From NCBI GenBank assembly GCA_026724425.1, contig JAIUCV010000001.1, positions 13,498,556 through 13,562,555 on the forward strand: a stretch of DNA of 64,000 nucleotides, in the 5' to 3' direction. The stretch is from Erythrophleum ivorense. Lineage: Eukaryota; Streptophyta; Magnoliopsida; Fabales; Fabaceae. Of this stretch, positions 35,641 to 46,299 are shown piece by piece. Below the pieces are notes generated by a model that saw only the letters and a list, made by a program, of their open reading frames with translations, did no database searches and was not told the DNA's origin. The position numbers were made by a program, and so were the translations under genes. Every line of letters begins with the position of its first letter. Within the stretch, counting starts at the first letter, position 1.

Positions 35641-38421
35641 ATCATTTCAAAAACCTACTCTCTTTCTCACAAGGAGCTATGTTGCCTTATCCTTAGTACA
35701 GCTGATGGAACAACACATAAATTGCTTCTCATTTCATCTTCAAAGATTTCAACGATAAAAAAGCTTATTCCAGTTAAAAGCATAATAGATGTTGAAGAAG
35801 AATCCAAAAAGAGGGAACGTGCATTGTAACAAATTCGATTAAAGATATTAGAAAGACAAAGAAATGAAGAAACCAATAACCTTTAGTCAACAATCAAAGA
35901 GAAAAAGGGTCTCTGATGAAGATCCAAATTGGGAAGAGACCAAAACAATCCAGAAGCAACTAAAAAGATCAAAGGGGATCTATATTTAGGAAACTCTGGC
36001 TAAGAAACTAGTTGTATCATAAGGAATAGGGAAGAAGAAGGTAGATGAAGTAGAAAGCAATATGGAAGACTACTTTCACCTACTACAAAAGTTTCATTTC
36101 CAGGAGCACTTTGATAAACGCTTAGCAAATTTCCAACACACATTAATTACCACTAGTAGGTGTGTAAAGTTTGTTAAGTTAACTCAATTGAACTGCCTAT
36201 TAAAATTGTGTTCTAAGACCATGAGTTGGACTCCATTAGTAACCATAAATGAACCAATATATGATGACTTGGTTCATGAATTTTATTGTAATTTGGCCAT
36301 GGTCAAAAAGGGGAAAGCCCTGAGTTCCTTAATAAATGGAAAACCAATTATAATAGGAATAAGTACTCTAGAGAAAATATTTGGGATATCCTTCAATAAA
36401 GAACCCTAATATTAATTTACTAGGTACTCTTGGCCTGTTAAGATGCAAGCAACACATGCTAATGCTTTTGAGGTTATTGTTGAGCATAAAGATCTAATTT
36501 CTTGAAGAAAAATCAATGCCCAAGCTCTTGTATTTCCATGTTAGGTAGTTGTACACATTATTGGGTCAACAACGTTTCCTCGAATCTGAACTTTGGAAAT
36601 GGTGTCTCACAAAGACATATTATGGGTATATAACTCGATGGCAGAGCAAAGCATTAATGTTTACTTCTAGATACTTAAATACATGGAGGAAGTGGCCAAA
36701 AGTTCCTTTCAAGTGACAGGCCTTCCTTATGGAATACTCTTCACTCGAATCTTCAAAAGGCAAGGAGTAAGAGCCAGTTCGATAAATGTGAAAAGGTAAG
36801 GGAAAGAGTGATGGAAAAGAAAAGTTAAGAGAAAATTTTAATTTTACCCTTCTAATCATTATTCAATCATTATTTAACACTATCTACTAATCATTTCTTA
36901 ATCATATAAAGTAAAGGTAATAAAATCATTTTCTATCTTCAAAATTACCTTTTTTTTCTTTCCCTTTCCATTTCCATACTTAACTTTTCATCTACCAAAC
37001 GAGCCTTAAATCTTGAAAGTTACTCTTCTCGGGTGGTTTCCGTAACCTATGATACTACCTCTATGTGCTACATGAAGTATACTCTTGTGGGAACATAATG
37101 GATCAAGAGCTGTAATATTAAGGAGTACAAAACAGATCTTATAACTTTTCGGCTTAAGTACAACAAGACCCTCAACATTTAACAAGTTCTTCCACCTCTT
37201 ACCATTTAGCCAATAAAAAAGGCCATCAAACCTTCCCTCACCAAAAGTAAGAAGAAAGTTGTGCTAACCAGAGTAAAAAGGTCTTTAATTACAAAGGACA
37301 TTGATACTTATTTGGTTGAGGAAACTCTTAATCCTGCACCTTTTGAACTTTCAAGTGACCATTCTCTAATACATCATCTACCTCATTCACCTAGTGAAAC
37401 CCACCTTCTACCTACCTTAACTAGCCAACCAAATCCTCCACCTTCTTCAACTGGCCAAACATGTTGTCCATCTCCATTTGCTTCTTATAAGAGAAGACAA
37501 ACTCTTGAATCTTCATCCTTTTCTACCTCTAATAATGACCTTTCTTCTTTTATAATCTTGCCTTTTTATCATTGAAAAAGGAAATTCCTGACTTCCTTCT
37601 ACCCTCTCTTTCCCTTTCACTAGCTCCTTCATCTCCTTCACTCAATTTCCTACCAAAGTTATCATTCTTTCCTCTAACTCCTCCAGATATACCACCCTTC
37701 ACTCCTCCACCTCTAACTTCTTCCCCTCCATCTATACCTATTCTTGACCACTCCCTTTTTCCACCTACACCAACAGAAACTCTGCCACTCATACCACTTC
37801 CTCTACTAAAATTTCATCCACCTCCTTCTCTTTCAACTCTTTACCCTTCTGAAGTCCTTCCTTACACTTTTCCTCCTCCTCTTTCTGATCATTCGCTTCT
37901 TCCACCATTACCCCCTTAACCTACTGACCTTCATCATTCTTCTCCATCTCCTTCACTTGCTGATCATCCACTATCACCTCCTCTACTTGTGGCTCATCCC
38001 TCGTCTCCCTCCACTCCCTATCCCTCTTCCACCCTCTCCTCATCCTCCTATTGCAATTCATCAGTCATCATCTATGTCTTCTTCTCAACCTGCCCCTCCT
38101 ATCCTTCCATCCATTTCTCATCATCCACCTCTTATCCCTTCTTCACTTTCTCTTCCTCCACCTCCTATACCTCTATCAATCTTTCCTCCTTCACCTCTTA
38201 CAGGTGTTCCTTACTCTCCACCTCCACCTCTTAGAGATCACCATCATTCTCCACCTCACTCTGCTTCTCTTCCTCTACCTCCTCCTATCATTGCTCAGCC
38301 AACCAATGATGAAATACTTTTGCTTCTTTACTCTCTAAATGATAATGTGCAGTCCTTACGCATTGATTTTGACTCTTTAGCTACCAATGTCGGCATTATT
38401 CGACATATAATTAGTAATTAA
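35641..38421 (+). pseudogene. Env-like ORF of the Sirevirus-like element, disrupted
   Basis: A basic, Lys/Glu-rich N-terminal part runs from about 35660. The open part 36062-36409 (115 residues) resembles the 'putative plant transposon protein' domain found in env-like and related ORFs of plant retroelements (WTPLVTINEPIYDDLVHEFY). A MITE interrupts at 36771-37006. Beyond it come long Pro/Ser-rich stretches in shifting frames (37261-37575, 37572-37919, 37957-38421) and a short C-terminal heptad-like segment (LYSLNDNVQSLRIDF), possibly coiled coil. Frameshifts and stops prevent a full protein. The role of such ORFs is unproven; I describe it by position and resemblance only. Confidence 0.7.
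36771..37006. mobile_element. Tourist-like MITE inside the env-like gene
   Basis: Left end gagccagttcgataaatg and the reverse complement of the right end (aggctcgtttggtagatg) form ~30-bp imperfect terminal inverted repeats around an AT-rich 236-bp core. TAA stands on both sides (36768-36770, 37007-37009), the PIF/Harbinger (Tourist) target-duplication pattern. The minus-strand frame 36620-36859 overlaps it and is not a gene. Confidence 0.75.
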
Positions 38422-38946
38422 GGGATAATCCAGAAACAACTGGACTTTGTTATTGCCAAGCTGCATGATACCAAGTAAGGCTTTCAAAATAATCATTCTT
38501 GCAAAGCCTTCAGGTAATTGACTCTAAGATTATACGTCTTACTATTAGGATGTTTCAAGCCTTTCACCACATTAATCAGCAACTTAAGGATGTCCTTAAA
38601 TTTTGAGAATAATTTTATAAGTTTATGGCAGTTGCCAATGATGGCCTTAAATTTTTACATATTTTTCTACACTTATGCATACTAATATGTCAATCTCATG
38701 AGGTTTGTTTTACTGTGATGCTCTTTTTGTCTTCCTTCCTTTTGTTGTTGACAAAAAAAGAGACAAATATGAAAAATGATTGAATCATCTCTCTAAATTT
38801 ATGGTTCATAGTTGTTTTGTGCTCTATTTTGTGTAGCTATTTTATGATTCCATTGAATCTTATTTTTTGTGCATAGATTCAAAGGAAGCATAAAATGAAC
38901 TTCTACATAAATCTTTAACCTTGTACATAGTGATTTTATCATTATC

Positions 38947-38959
38947 AAAAGAAGGAGAT
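38947..38959 (+). other. Polypurine tract of the Sirevirus-like element
   Basis: aaaagaaggagat directly precedes the 3' LTR. Confidence 0.8.
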
Positions 38960-40283
38960 TGTTAACCCAAGGTTGCAAACCCAAAACTTTGATGATAACA
39001 AAAGTTGGATGTCATTTATGTAAAAACCCATTTTAATCCTTTGGGCCAATGTGTGAATTCCTTATTCCAGTCCATGATATCAGATGTAATATTCTAGCCC
39101 AATTAGTATATTCTATGACATATAATTATTAATAGCCCAATTTTATGAATTATCTAATTTGGATGGCTTAGATATGCTAATTAATTGAACGACAACGTCA
39201 TTAATGCATAAACAACAAAAGAATAATGGCTTTTATGAAACACTTTGAAGATTGAAACAAAAATACTTTCTACTGCAACAGTCTCTAATTCTTTACATTA
39301 AGATAAAATGCTTCTCTAATCCATGTATTAAGCTTCATAAGAGCATTTGTAATGAGTTAACTAAATGAGTTGCATGGGAAGAGTTCCACTGCTGACAATA
39401 GTTACAAAGTTAAAAAGTATTTGAACATTAGTAATGAGCCAAGACTACTCCAGCCAAAAAGAACATTGAATAATCAGATTTATCTCTAACAGCTAGGAAT
39501 ATTGAAAACCTATATATACGAGTAAACTCTATAGCAAAAACATGAAAAAAATTATAAAGAAAAATGAAAAAAAGGTGCTTTGAAAATTCCTGTAAAAATA
39601 TTCACTTAGTATCTAGTATATATGCTTACTAAAAGTAAAAAAAAAAATTAGCATTGAAAGAATCTTAAAATGAGAGATAAAATTGCTTCAACAATTCTTT
39701 GTAAAAATCTCAGTGATTTAGTTAAGGATTAGCTATATAAAACTTTACGATAAGTTTAAGGTGAGCTACAAAACCTATGTTGATAATAAGCATGAAGAAA
39801 AAACTACCATCTTTGTAGGTTTGTTGATTATAATGAGAAAATTCCTTGACATTTGAAGGGAATTACACGTAGGGCAAAGAGGCTGAACAAGATAAATTTT
39901 CATGTGATTTTCTTACCCTTTATTTCTATTTATAGTTTGCTAAGCTTGCATCCTCCACCTTTAAAGGATTTCTATTTAAACTGTTTAGTTTGCCTATATA
40001 CTAATTTTGCTTACTCTACTTTCACATTTCAATTTGTTGCACCATATTACTATTAACATCTTTTTATTTTTGTGAATTTTATTGCTTTATTATACATATA
40101 TACTTATCCACTTGCCTTCTCTTGAGTTCATTGGCCTTTTGTTGAATATTGTTTACGTCCTCCATTGTTTGTACGTTTAAATTTGGGAAGTCATTTGGTC
40201 TTCCACTTTTATAAAAGCAAAAAAAAAAAAAATTCATTTTCTATACATCATACTTATTCGTCCCCCTTTAGGTGTGATTGTTA
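38960..40283 (+). repeat. 3' LTR of the Sirevirus-like element
   Basis: Starts TGTTAACCC and ends about ggtgtgattgtta, aligned to the end of the 5' LTR. The canonical CA end is not preserved. Many substitutions separate the two LTRs, which suggests an older insertion than the copia element at 12562. Confidence 0.85.
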
Positions 40284-41138
40284 TAATAAAGTATGAAAAA
40301 TCTTCTAATATATTCAAAGGAAAGAACAACTTTCAATATCATTAATCAAAATTCAAATTGATTGTGAATTCAAAATATGTTATTAAAAAATCTTCAATTA
40401 CTTTTTTTTTATGAGAAAGATAAAGACATTTATACAAAAATATTTTTTTTTATAAATATTAGATTCAGGGAAATGTACTTTCAAGATGCCCTTCAAATTT
40501 TTTCTCAATAATTTGAATTAACAATTTATTTAATTCAATTATTTTTCAAAAGTTATTGTTATCTTTAAAATAAAGGCGTCAACAATTTTAATATACATCA
40601 ATCGTCTTATATTTTTGTATAAATAAGTCTTTAGGCAGATAGCGGGTGATTTTTTTTAGTCATTGTCATATTACAGGCTAAATTATGAGATGCAATAAAG
40701 ACATGATTTTGAGTAAAAACTTATTAAGGACATCTCTAATAGTATTTTTTTATATTTCTTGCTACTTTTATTTGTAGTTAATGCTGCTAATAAGAATCTA
40801 ATAATTAAATAAATATATATATTAAAAAATAAATTTATGAAATACAATTATTGAATAAATTAAAATAACATATTATATATATTTCATAGAATTAAATATT
40901 AAATAAATAAACATTTATACATCATACAGACCAAACACTAAATAATTGATCATTGAAATATTTGATTAGTTAAATTTTGAGAATTTTATATAATTGATAG
41001 AATTAATATTATGCTCACATTTTAATTTCTCCCTTTTCTATCTCTTATTTCTTTCTATTAAATAATGTAAATCTTTGAATATGTATCTCAATTATGACTC
41101 GCCCTCTTTTCTTATAATAATTAATTTCATTATTATTT

Positions 41139-41169
<31 letters not shown>

Positions 41170-41287
41170 TTATTAAAGATAAATTGAGATATATTTTTTT
41201 AATGTTTTGAGTGGAATGGCACAAATGTTAAAAATAAAATCTCTATAAATCATAATTTTCATATAATTTGTTTTTGAGAGAGATATA

Positions 41288-41324
<37 letters not shown>

Positions 41325-43500
41325 GCCAACAAAGTGTTTTTTTTTTCGGATATTACATGCCAACAAAGTTAAACTATTTCATTGGTTCAACAAAAACTTA
41401 TAGGTTTGTTAAGTGTTTTACTATTGCGGGATAGGGTACTATGTACTTTAGTCATATTCTAATGAGTAATGACCCAGGTTACATTTAACCAAAACTTTGA
41501 ACGCCATGCACATTTTTGGTACTTCAAAACTTAAAAATTGACAGATATAAATTAATTCATTGATTGTAAACAGTTGCTCCAACGTAAAAACGAATTTGTT
41601 TCTTATAATTTTATCAAATTTTTTATTTATTGTACACATTTTATACATTTTTTTTATAATTTAACCCTTATAATTTTAAAAGTTTATAAAAGAACCCCTA
41701 TTGTTGAAAACTATTAAAATACCGTCAATTTTTAACTCAAGTGGAAAACAAAAATTTGATTTAACTTTACATAATTGCTAAGTCATTTATAATATGCCAC
41801 ACAAACATTAGAACAAAAATAAAATAAAATGGCCCTCTGTTGAGACATCAAAGTGTGAAGATTTATTAAGCCTTTTTTATTAGATTTTTAGATGAATTAT
41901 ATAAATAAGTTTGACATTATCTCTTAGTAATAAAGTTAAATGTTAGTGAGAGGGAAAAGAAATTTTTTTATTAAATAAAATTGAAAAATATATATATAAA
42001 CAAATAAAGACTCATATTTATAATAGCTTAGAAATTTTGGGTGTGCCAACAAAGAAGGCCCCTTGAATGATACCTAAGGTCCTTCACACTTTAGCCCTTG
42101 CATTTATTTCATGCGAAGGAGAAGGAAGCGAGGAGAATATCACAGTTCACAAAGAGAGTGGTTCCTGAAGTTGAAGAAGACCTCACTAACCTCTAAGCGA
42201 CACACCCGCTATCAGGATCACACACTCTCTACCGTTCCTCCCTTGAGCAAAACCCATAATATTCTCTTACTCTGTTTTCGTCTCTGCTTCACGTTCTACT
42301 GTTTTTCCTGTGATTTTCGGTTTCTTCAAGCTAAAATGGAGAAAATGATAGCTTTCTACAAGCTTGAAGCGTGGGATAGTGTAGATTGTTAAAGCCCTTT
42401 GCTTTATTTTCTCAAGACTGATGTGGATGAGTTAATGGTACCTACTTATAATATCCTTTTTTAACAATAACATATGACATCTACCACTAACCCGGAAAAT
42501 TCTTTGGCAAATTTAGTCTATGAAAAAATTAGTAGATTCAACCATATATGTAAACATGTCAAATACTTTTCAATAAAATATACTTCTAACATATTATATG
42601 TCTATTAGTTGATTGACAAGCACAGGAAATAAATTGCGTGATTATGCCTTGTAATTAAATCGCAAGGCTCTCCAATATATTCTACAGTGACCATTACAAG
42701 GGAACAAGACGAGCAACTTTAGACAACTAAACAAGTTGGTGTCATTTTTAGTTTTATTGTTTACAATGTATTGGTGTTCATGTTTAATTATACAGGGCAC
42801 TGATGCATCTGGCCCTCTTTTTATGTCAAACCACACATCCATTCTTTATTTAGCTTCTTTCTACCCTTTCTCTCTCTCTCTCTCCGCACCTTCCTCTGCT
42901 GGAGGATGGCCTGTCGGACATTGATCGTTGGAAACTTGGATCCATAGAGAAAGAGAAGTGGCAGATTGAGGACTAAACAAGCCATGGAAGTTAGAACAGG
43001 GGACCGTAGCACACAACAGGGCTTTCAGATGGAGTAAAGATAAATGGGTTGTTTTATCTTTTATTTATTTATTTATCTTTATTTGGGCTGATGTGTGGGT
43101 ATGTGTGGCATGTTATGGATGACTGGGCAATTATTAATTGTCACATCAAACTTATGATTATCAAATTTGATGGTGTTATAATAATCTTTAACGGTAGGGA
43201 TTTGTTTATAAACTTCTGAAACTAAATTATTAAAAAAATGTAAGAATTGAATTAAAAATTTAATGAAACTATAAAGGATTAAAAGTTTAGTTTAATTGTT
43301 TTATAACATGACATTTATTTTTTTATAATTCAACATCATATAATGAAATCTTTTTTAAAAGTATTTTTACATATATTGCAATTTTGTCAAGGAACTTGAC
43401 GTAAGAATTTACTCATATACCTAATTCTTCTGAAAACACCTTACGTAAATCTTTTTCTTTAAACTCATTTATTCTCTCATCACAGGAACATTTGACTCCA
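40284..43500. other. Gene-free stretch with microsatellites
   Basis: AT-rich DNA with (GA)n at about 41139-41164 and (AT)n at about 41293-41321. A more GC-balanced part at 42100-42400 has an open frame of 93 codons whose last ATG opens MEKMIAFYKLEAWDSVDC. It could be a leader or first exon but has no recognisable homology. 42780-43010 is similarly mixed. Nothing firm. Confidence 0.4.
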
Positions 43501-43617
43501 GCTTGCTACCTCTACATGTTATATTATTTTGCTGCCTTAAATTCAAGTTTCATTATAAAAATCATGCCTTTTGCTGCATTCCAGAATCAAACCCCAAGTA
43601 GCTACAGCTTTCAGTCG

Positions 43618-43623
43618 TTTATT
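43618..43623 (-). terminator. Candidate poly(A) signal AATAAA of the receptor kinase gene
   Basis: AATAAA on the minus strand, about 190 bp after the stop codon of the kinase gene, a usual 3' UTR distance. Confidence 0.5.
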
Positions 43624-43808
43624 AAAGTAATTAAAACCCAAAAAAAAAAAGGAACAAAGAAGGCGTTTCTCTATTGCTCGAATCATACACAGCACGTAGC
43701 TGCACTCTACGTTCCTTCCTTAAGCCAAAGGACAAACGCCTATAGTCTGCATCTGCAATGTTGACGAGGAGCAAGCAGGGGCAGAGGCTGCAACAAAAAG
43801 AGAAAAGC

Positions 43809-46229
43809 CTATATAATTTGTAATGACGAAGATAAGGAGAATGATGAAGCTGCTACCAGAGTTGGGTTCGTAATAACAGGCCCTTCTGTCACAGATTTTG
43901 GGGCTGGTGGCATCTCAATCTCGGTGATTCCTTCTAGCATTTGCACCACTTTGCTCATAGTTGGCCTCTGAGATGGCTGCTCTTGGATGCACCAAAAGCT
44001 GACCATAATGGCCCTTTTCACTTCCTCCATATTAACTTCATGGTTAGCCAGTCTTTTGTCCAAAACTCCCTTGATGTTACCTTTCTGGAACTCGTCATAA
44101 GCCCAGATGGAGAACTTTGTTCTATTTGTTTTCTCGGAGACTTCGAAATTCCTTCTTCCACTCACTATCTCCAACAAAACCATACCAAAACTGTAGACAT
44201 CAGACTGGGAAGTTATCGGAAGATTTGCAAGCCACTCCGGAGCCAAATATCCTCTAGTTCCTCTTACACTTGTCAAGGTTCGGAACCTATGGTCGGTGGC
44301 ACTTATGAGTTTGGCAAGGCCAAAATCTGAGACTTTGGCATTGTAATTCTCGTCTAAAAGAATGTTTTCAGGTTTTATATCACAGTGGACAATGCAGTTT
44401 CTACACTCCTCGTGAAGGTATGTGATTCCCCTTGCAGTGCCCAGGGTGATTTTAAATCGATAGTCCCAATGCAACAATTTTCCCGACTGATCTTCATTGG
44501 CAAAAAGAAAATTGTCAAGAGACCCATTTTTCATGAACTCATATACCAAAAGCCTATGTCGCCCTTCAGAACAGAAGCCAATCAGCCTCACCAAGTTCAG
44601 ATGATGAGTGCTACTTATGGTAGCAACCTCCATCCTAAACTGTTTCTCACCTTGCTCAATGCCCTCAAGTTGTTTCACTGCAACAACAGTTTTGCTAGGA
44701 AGAGTTCCTCTGTAAACAGCACCAAATCCACCATCACCAAGCTTCTCTCTGAACCCTTTTGTTGAGCGCTGGAGCTCCTTGTATGAGAATTGAACTGGTG
44801 CCCCAGAAGCATACTCGAGAAGAGCATACTGAGTAGAGAATCCTCGAAATCGCGAGCTGTGTTTACAACACCACACCCATAAACCACCCTCGAAGGCAAT
44901 CAAAGCTAAAAGGGTACCCAGAACGACTACCCCTACCATCCAAGCATGTATCTCCCAACCCTTTCCCTTCCCAGCCTCCCCCAAACTGGGTGGTGGGTTT
45001 GGTGCCAGTGGTCCACAAACCTTGACATACGAAGTGCTGGGTAGCGCCGGATTCTCGTAGCCACTGATGAAACTACTTGTCTTTATGTAACAGAGTCCTG
45101 TGCCATCTGACAATGAAGTAGAAGCAAAACAAGAACTAGCTGCCAGACAGTTTCCGCTGCAAGCTGATATACCAACGAAAAATACCTCTGGGTTAATCAA
45201 GAATAGAGGAGGATAAGTCAAGATTCGAGCATGGTCCAATTGAAGCATAGCTACCCTCCCTGGACAATCCTCAAGTCTCACCTTCCTCCTACACCCTTTT
45301 CTACTATCATTAGAATCAACCATCTCAAAATTCTCAGATGGGCATCCACAAACTGGGTTTAAATCTTTGTAACTACAAACCCCATAGTTCCCGCAATATC
45401 CAAAAACCTCACATTGATCTTCAACTGCAACCCATCTTACAGTAGAAATTCCACTGCCTCCAGAAGAGCCGTAAATTCTCAAGTTCCCATCACTATCCAA
45501 GTTCAGAATTCTCAAAGTGACATTCCTTTCGGCATAATCACTGCTATAAGCAACAGTCACAGGAGTCACCAAATTCGGATCAAAAAGTTGCAAAATCCCT
45601 GTCGATGTTAATCTCAAAACCGGCGAAGTTAAATTGGCATTTACAGAAGAATTCAAACCACGATCCCAGTACGGTACACTATCATTCCACCTAAGTGTGA
45701 GGTTACCGGACCTAGTAACTGTAAATGAATACACACCAGATCGCAAAACCATACCAGAAGTGAAATTCTGAGTCGGCACGATGGTGTCAGTGGGATGGTC
45801 GAAGCTTGACCAAACGACGCCGGTTCGGTTGGATAGAATCAAGTTTCCGTCGTCGTTTACGGAGGCTGAGGAGACGCCCAAGTTGGAAGTACCGGAGTCC
45901 CAAACGGCGACGCCGGAGCCATTAACGAGGCGGAGGACGCCAGAGGAGAGAAACTGGAGCGAGCCGCCGGAGTCGACGGCGACACCGTCACCAGCGGACC
46001 AAACGACGGTTGTACCGCCGGAGAAGACGACGGCGGCTATAAAGGAGGGAGGAGAAGAGGGTGGAGTTTGAAAAGGAAGAAAGCGGACAGAGAAAGCGTT
46101 GCTGGGAGAAGGCCATGTTTGGTTTGTGTTGGAAGCATAAAGTGTGGAACCTGGGGAGATGGCAAATGCTGTAATGGCGGAGAAGAAGAAAGTAAGTAGC
46201 AGAAATTGCAGTTGTTTTGTGCAAAGCAT
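43809..46229 (-). CDS. G-type lectin S-receptor-like serine/threonine-protein kinase (At1g34300-like)
   Basis: An intact single-exon frame of 806 residues encodes a plasma-membrane receptor kinase. In order: signal peptide (about 1-23); bulb-type (mannose-binding) lectin domain (about 28-150); S-locus glycoprotein-like region; EGF-like Cys-rich segment (about 273-296, CEVFGYCGNYGVC); PAN-like Cys-rich region (about 313-405); transmembrane helix (about 429-451); kinase domain (about 492-768). Kinase motifs are complete: glycine loop GDGGFG (498-503), Lys519, Glu534, HCDIKPEN (615-622), DFG (635-637), APE (663-665). Cys replaces Arg before the catalytic Asp617, so this is a non-RD kinase, a class often linked to innate immune signalling. 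Its length and lack of introns fit the family. The ligand is unknown. The antisense and offset frames over this region are shadows. Confidence 0.96.
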   Translation of the reverse strand: MLCTKQLQFLLLTFFFSAITAFAISPGSTLYASNTNQTWPSPSNAFSVRFLPFQTPPSSPPSFIAAVVFSGGTTVVWSAGDGVAVDSGGSLQFLSSGVLRLVNGSGVAVWDSGTSNLGVSSASVNDDGNLILSNRTGVVWSSFDHPTDTIVPTQNFTSGMVLRSGVYSFTVTRSGNLTLRWNDSVPYWDRGLNSSVNANLTSPVLRLTSTGILQLFDPNLVTPVTVAYSSDYAERNVTLRILNLDSDGNLRIYGSSGGSGISTVRWVAVEDQCEVFGYCGNYGVCSYKDLNPVCGCPSENFEMVDSNDSRKGCRRKVRLEDCPGRVAMLQLDHARILTYPPLFLINPEVFFVGISACSGNCLAASSCFASTSLSDGTGLCYIKTSSFISGYENPALPSTSYVKVCGPLAPNPPPSLGEAGKGKGWEIHAWMVGVVVLGTLLALIAFEGGLWVWCCKHSSRFRGFSTQYALLEYASGAPVQFSYKELQRSTKGFREKLGDGGFGAVYRGTLPSKTVVAVKQLEGIEQGEKQFRMEVATISSTHHLNLVRLIGFCSEGRHRLLVYEFMKNGSLDNFLFANEDQSGKLLHWDYRFKITLGTARGITYLHEECRNCIVHCDIKPENILLDENYNAKVSDFGLAKLISATDHRFRTLTSVRGTRGYLAPEWLANLPITSQSDVYSFGMVLLEIVSGRRNFEVSEKTNRTKFSIWAYDEFQKGNIKGVLDKRLANHEVNMEEVKRAIMVSFWCIQEQPSQRPTMSKVVQMLEGITEIEMPPAPKSVTEGPVITNPTLVAASSFSLSSSLQII

Positions 46230-46283
46230 GATTTTTTATTTTTATTTTTGTGAATTTGTTTGGATCTGAATAAAGCATGGCGT

Positions 46284-46291
46284 TTTATAAA
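46284..46291 (-). promoter_or_regulatory. TATA-like box of the receptor kinase gene
   Basis: TTATAAAA on the minus strand lies about 55-62 bp upstream of the ATG. A start site ~30 bp downstream would give a very short leader (~30 bp) and exclude the upstream ATGs at 46300 and 46278. If transcription starts farther up, those ATGs would open overlapping upstream frames that could reduce translation. Confidence 0.5.
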
Positions 46292-46299
46292 TGAATCCA

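Larger units (their letters stand above)
25268..40283 (+). mobile_element. Complete Sirevirus-like copia retrotransposon, degenerate, with nested insertions
   Basis: LTRs at 25268-26572 and 38960-40283 are clearly homologous along their length, and the flanks gaata (25263-25267) and taata (40284-40288) look like a decayed 5-bp duplication. The internal order is gag, protease, integrase, reverse transcriptase, RNase H, then an extra env-like gene before the polypurine tract. This architecture, with ~1.3-kb LTRs, is that of Sireviruses (SIRE1/Maximus type). The span is about 15 kb, but 3.8 kb is a gypsy solo LTR inserted in pol and 0.24 kb a MITE in the env-like gene. Every coding part carries stops and frameshifts and two catalytic residues are changed, so it is inactive. 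Confidence 0.9.

Noticed and set aside
37550..38338. Several overlapping Pro/Ser-rich frames on both strands as separate genes
   Set aside because: They are frameshifted pieces and shadows of the Pro-rich part of the env-like ORF; only the plus-strand reading fits the element.
42111..42392. 93-codon frame ending MEKMIAFYKLEAWDSVDC
   Set aside because: Looks a little like a leader plus first exon, but there is no recognisable homology or downstream exon, so I did not call a gene.
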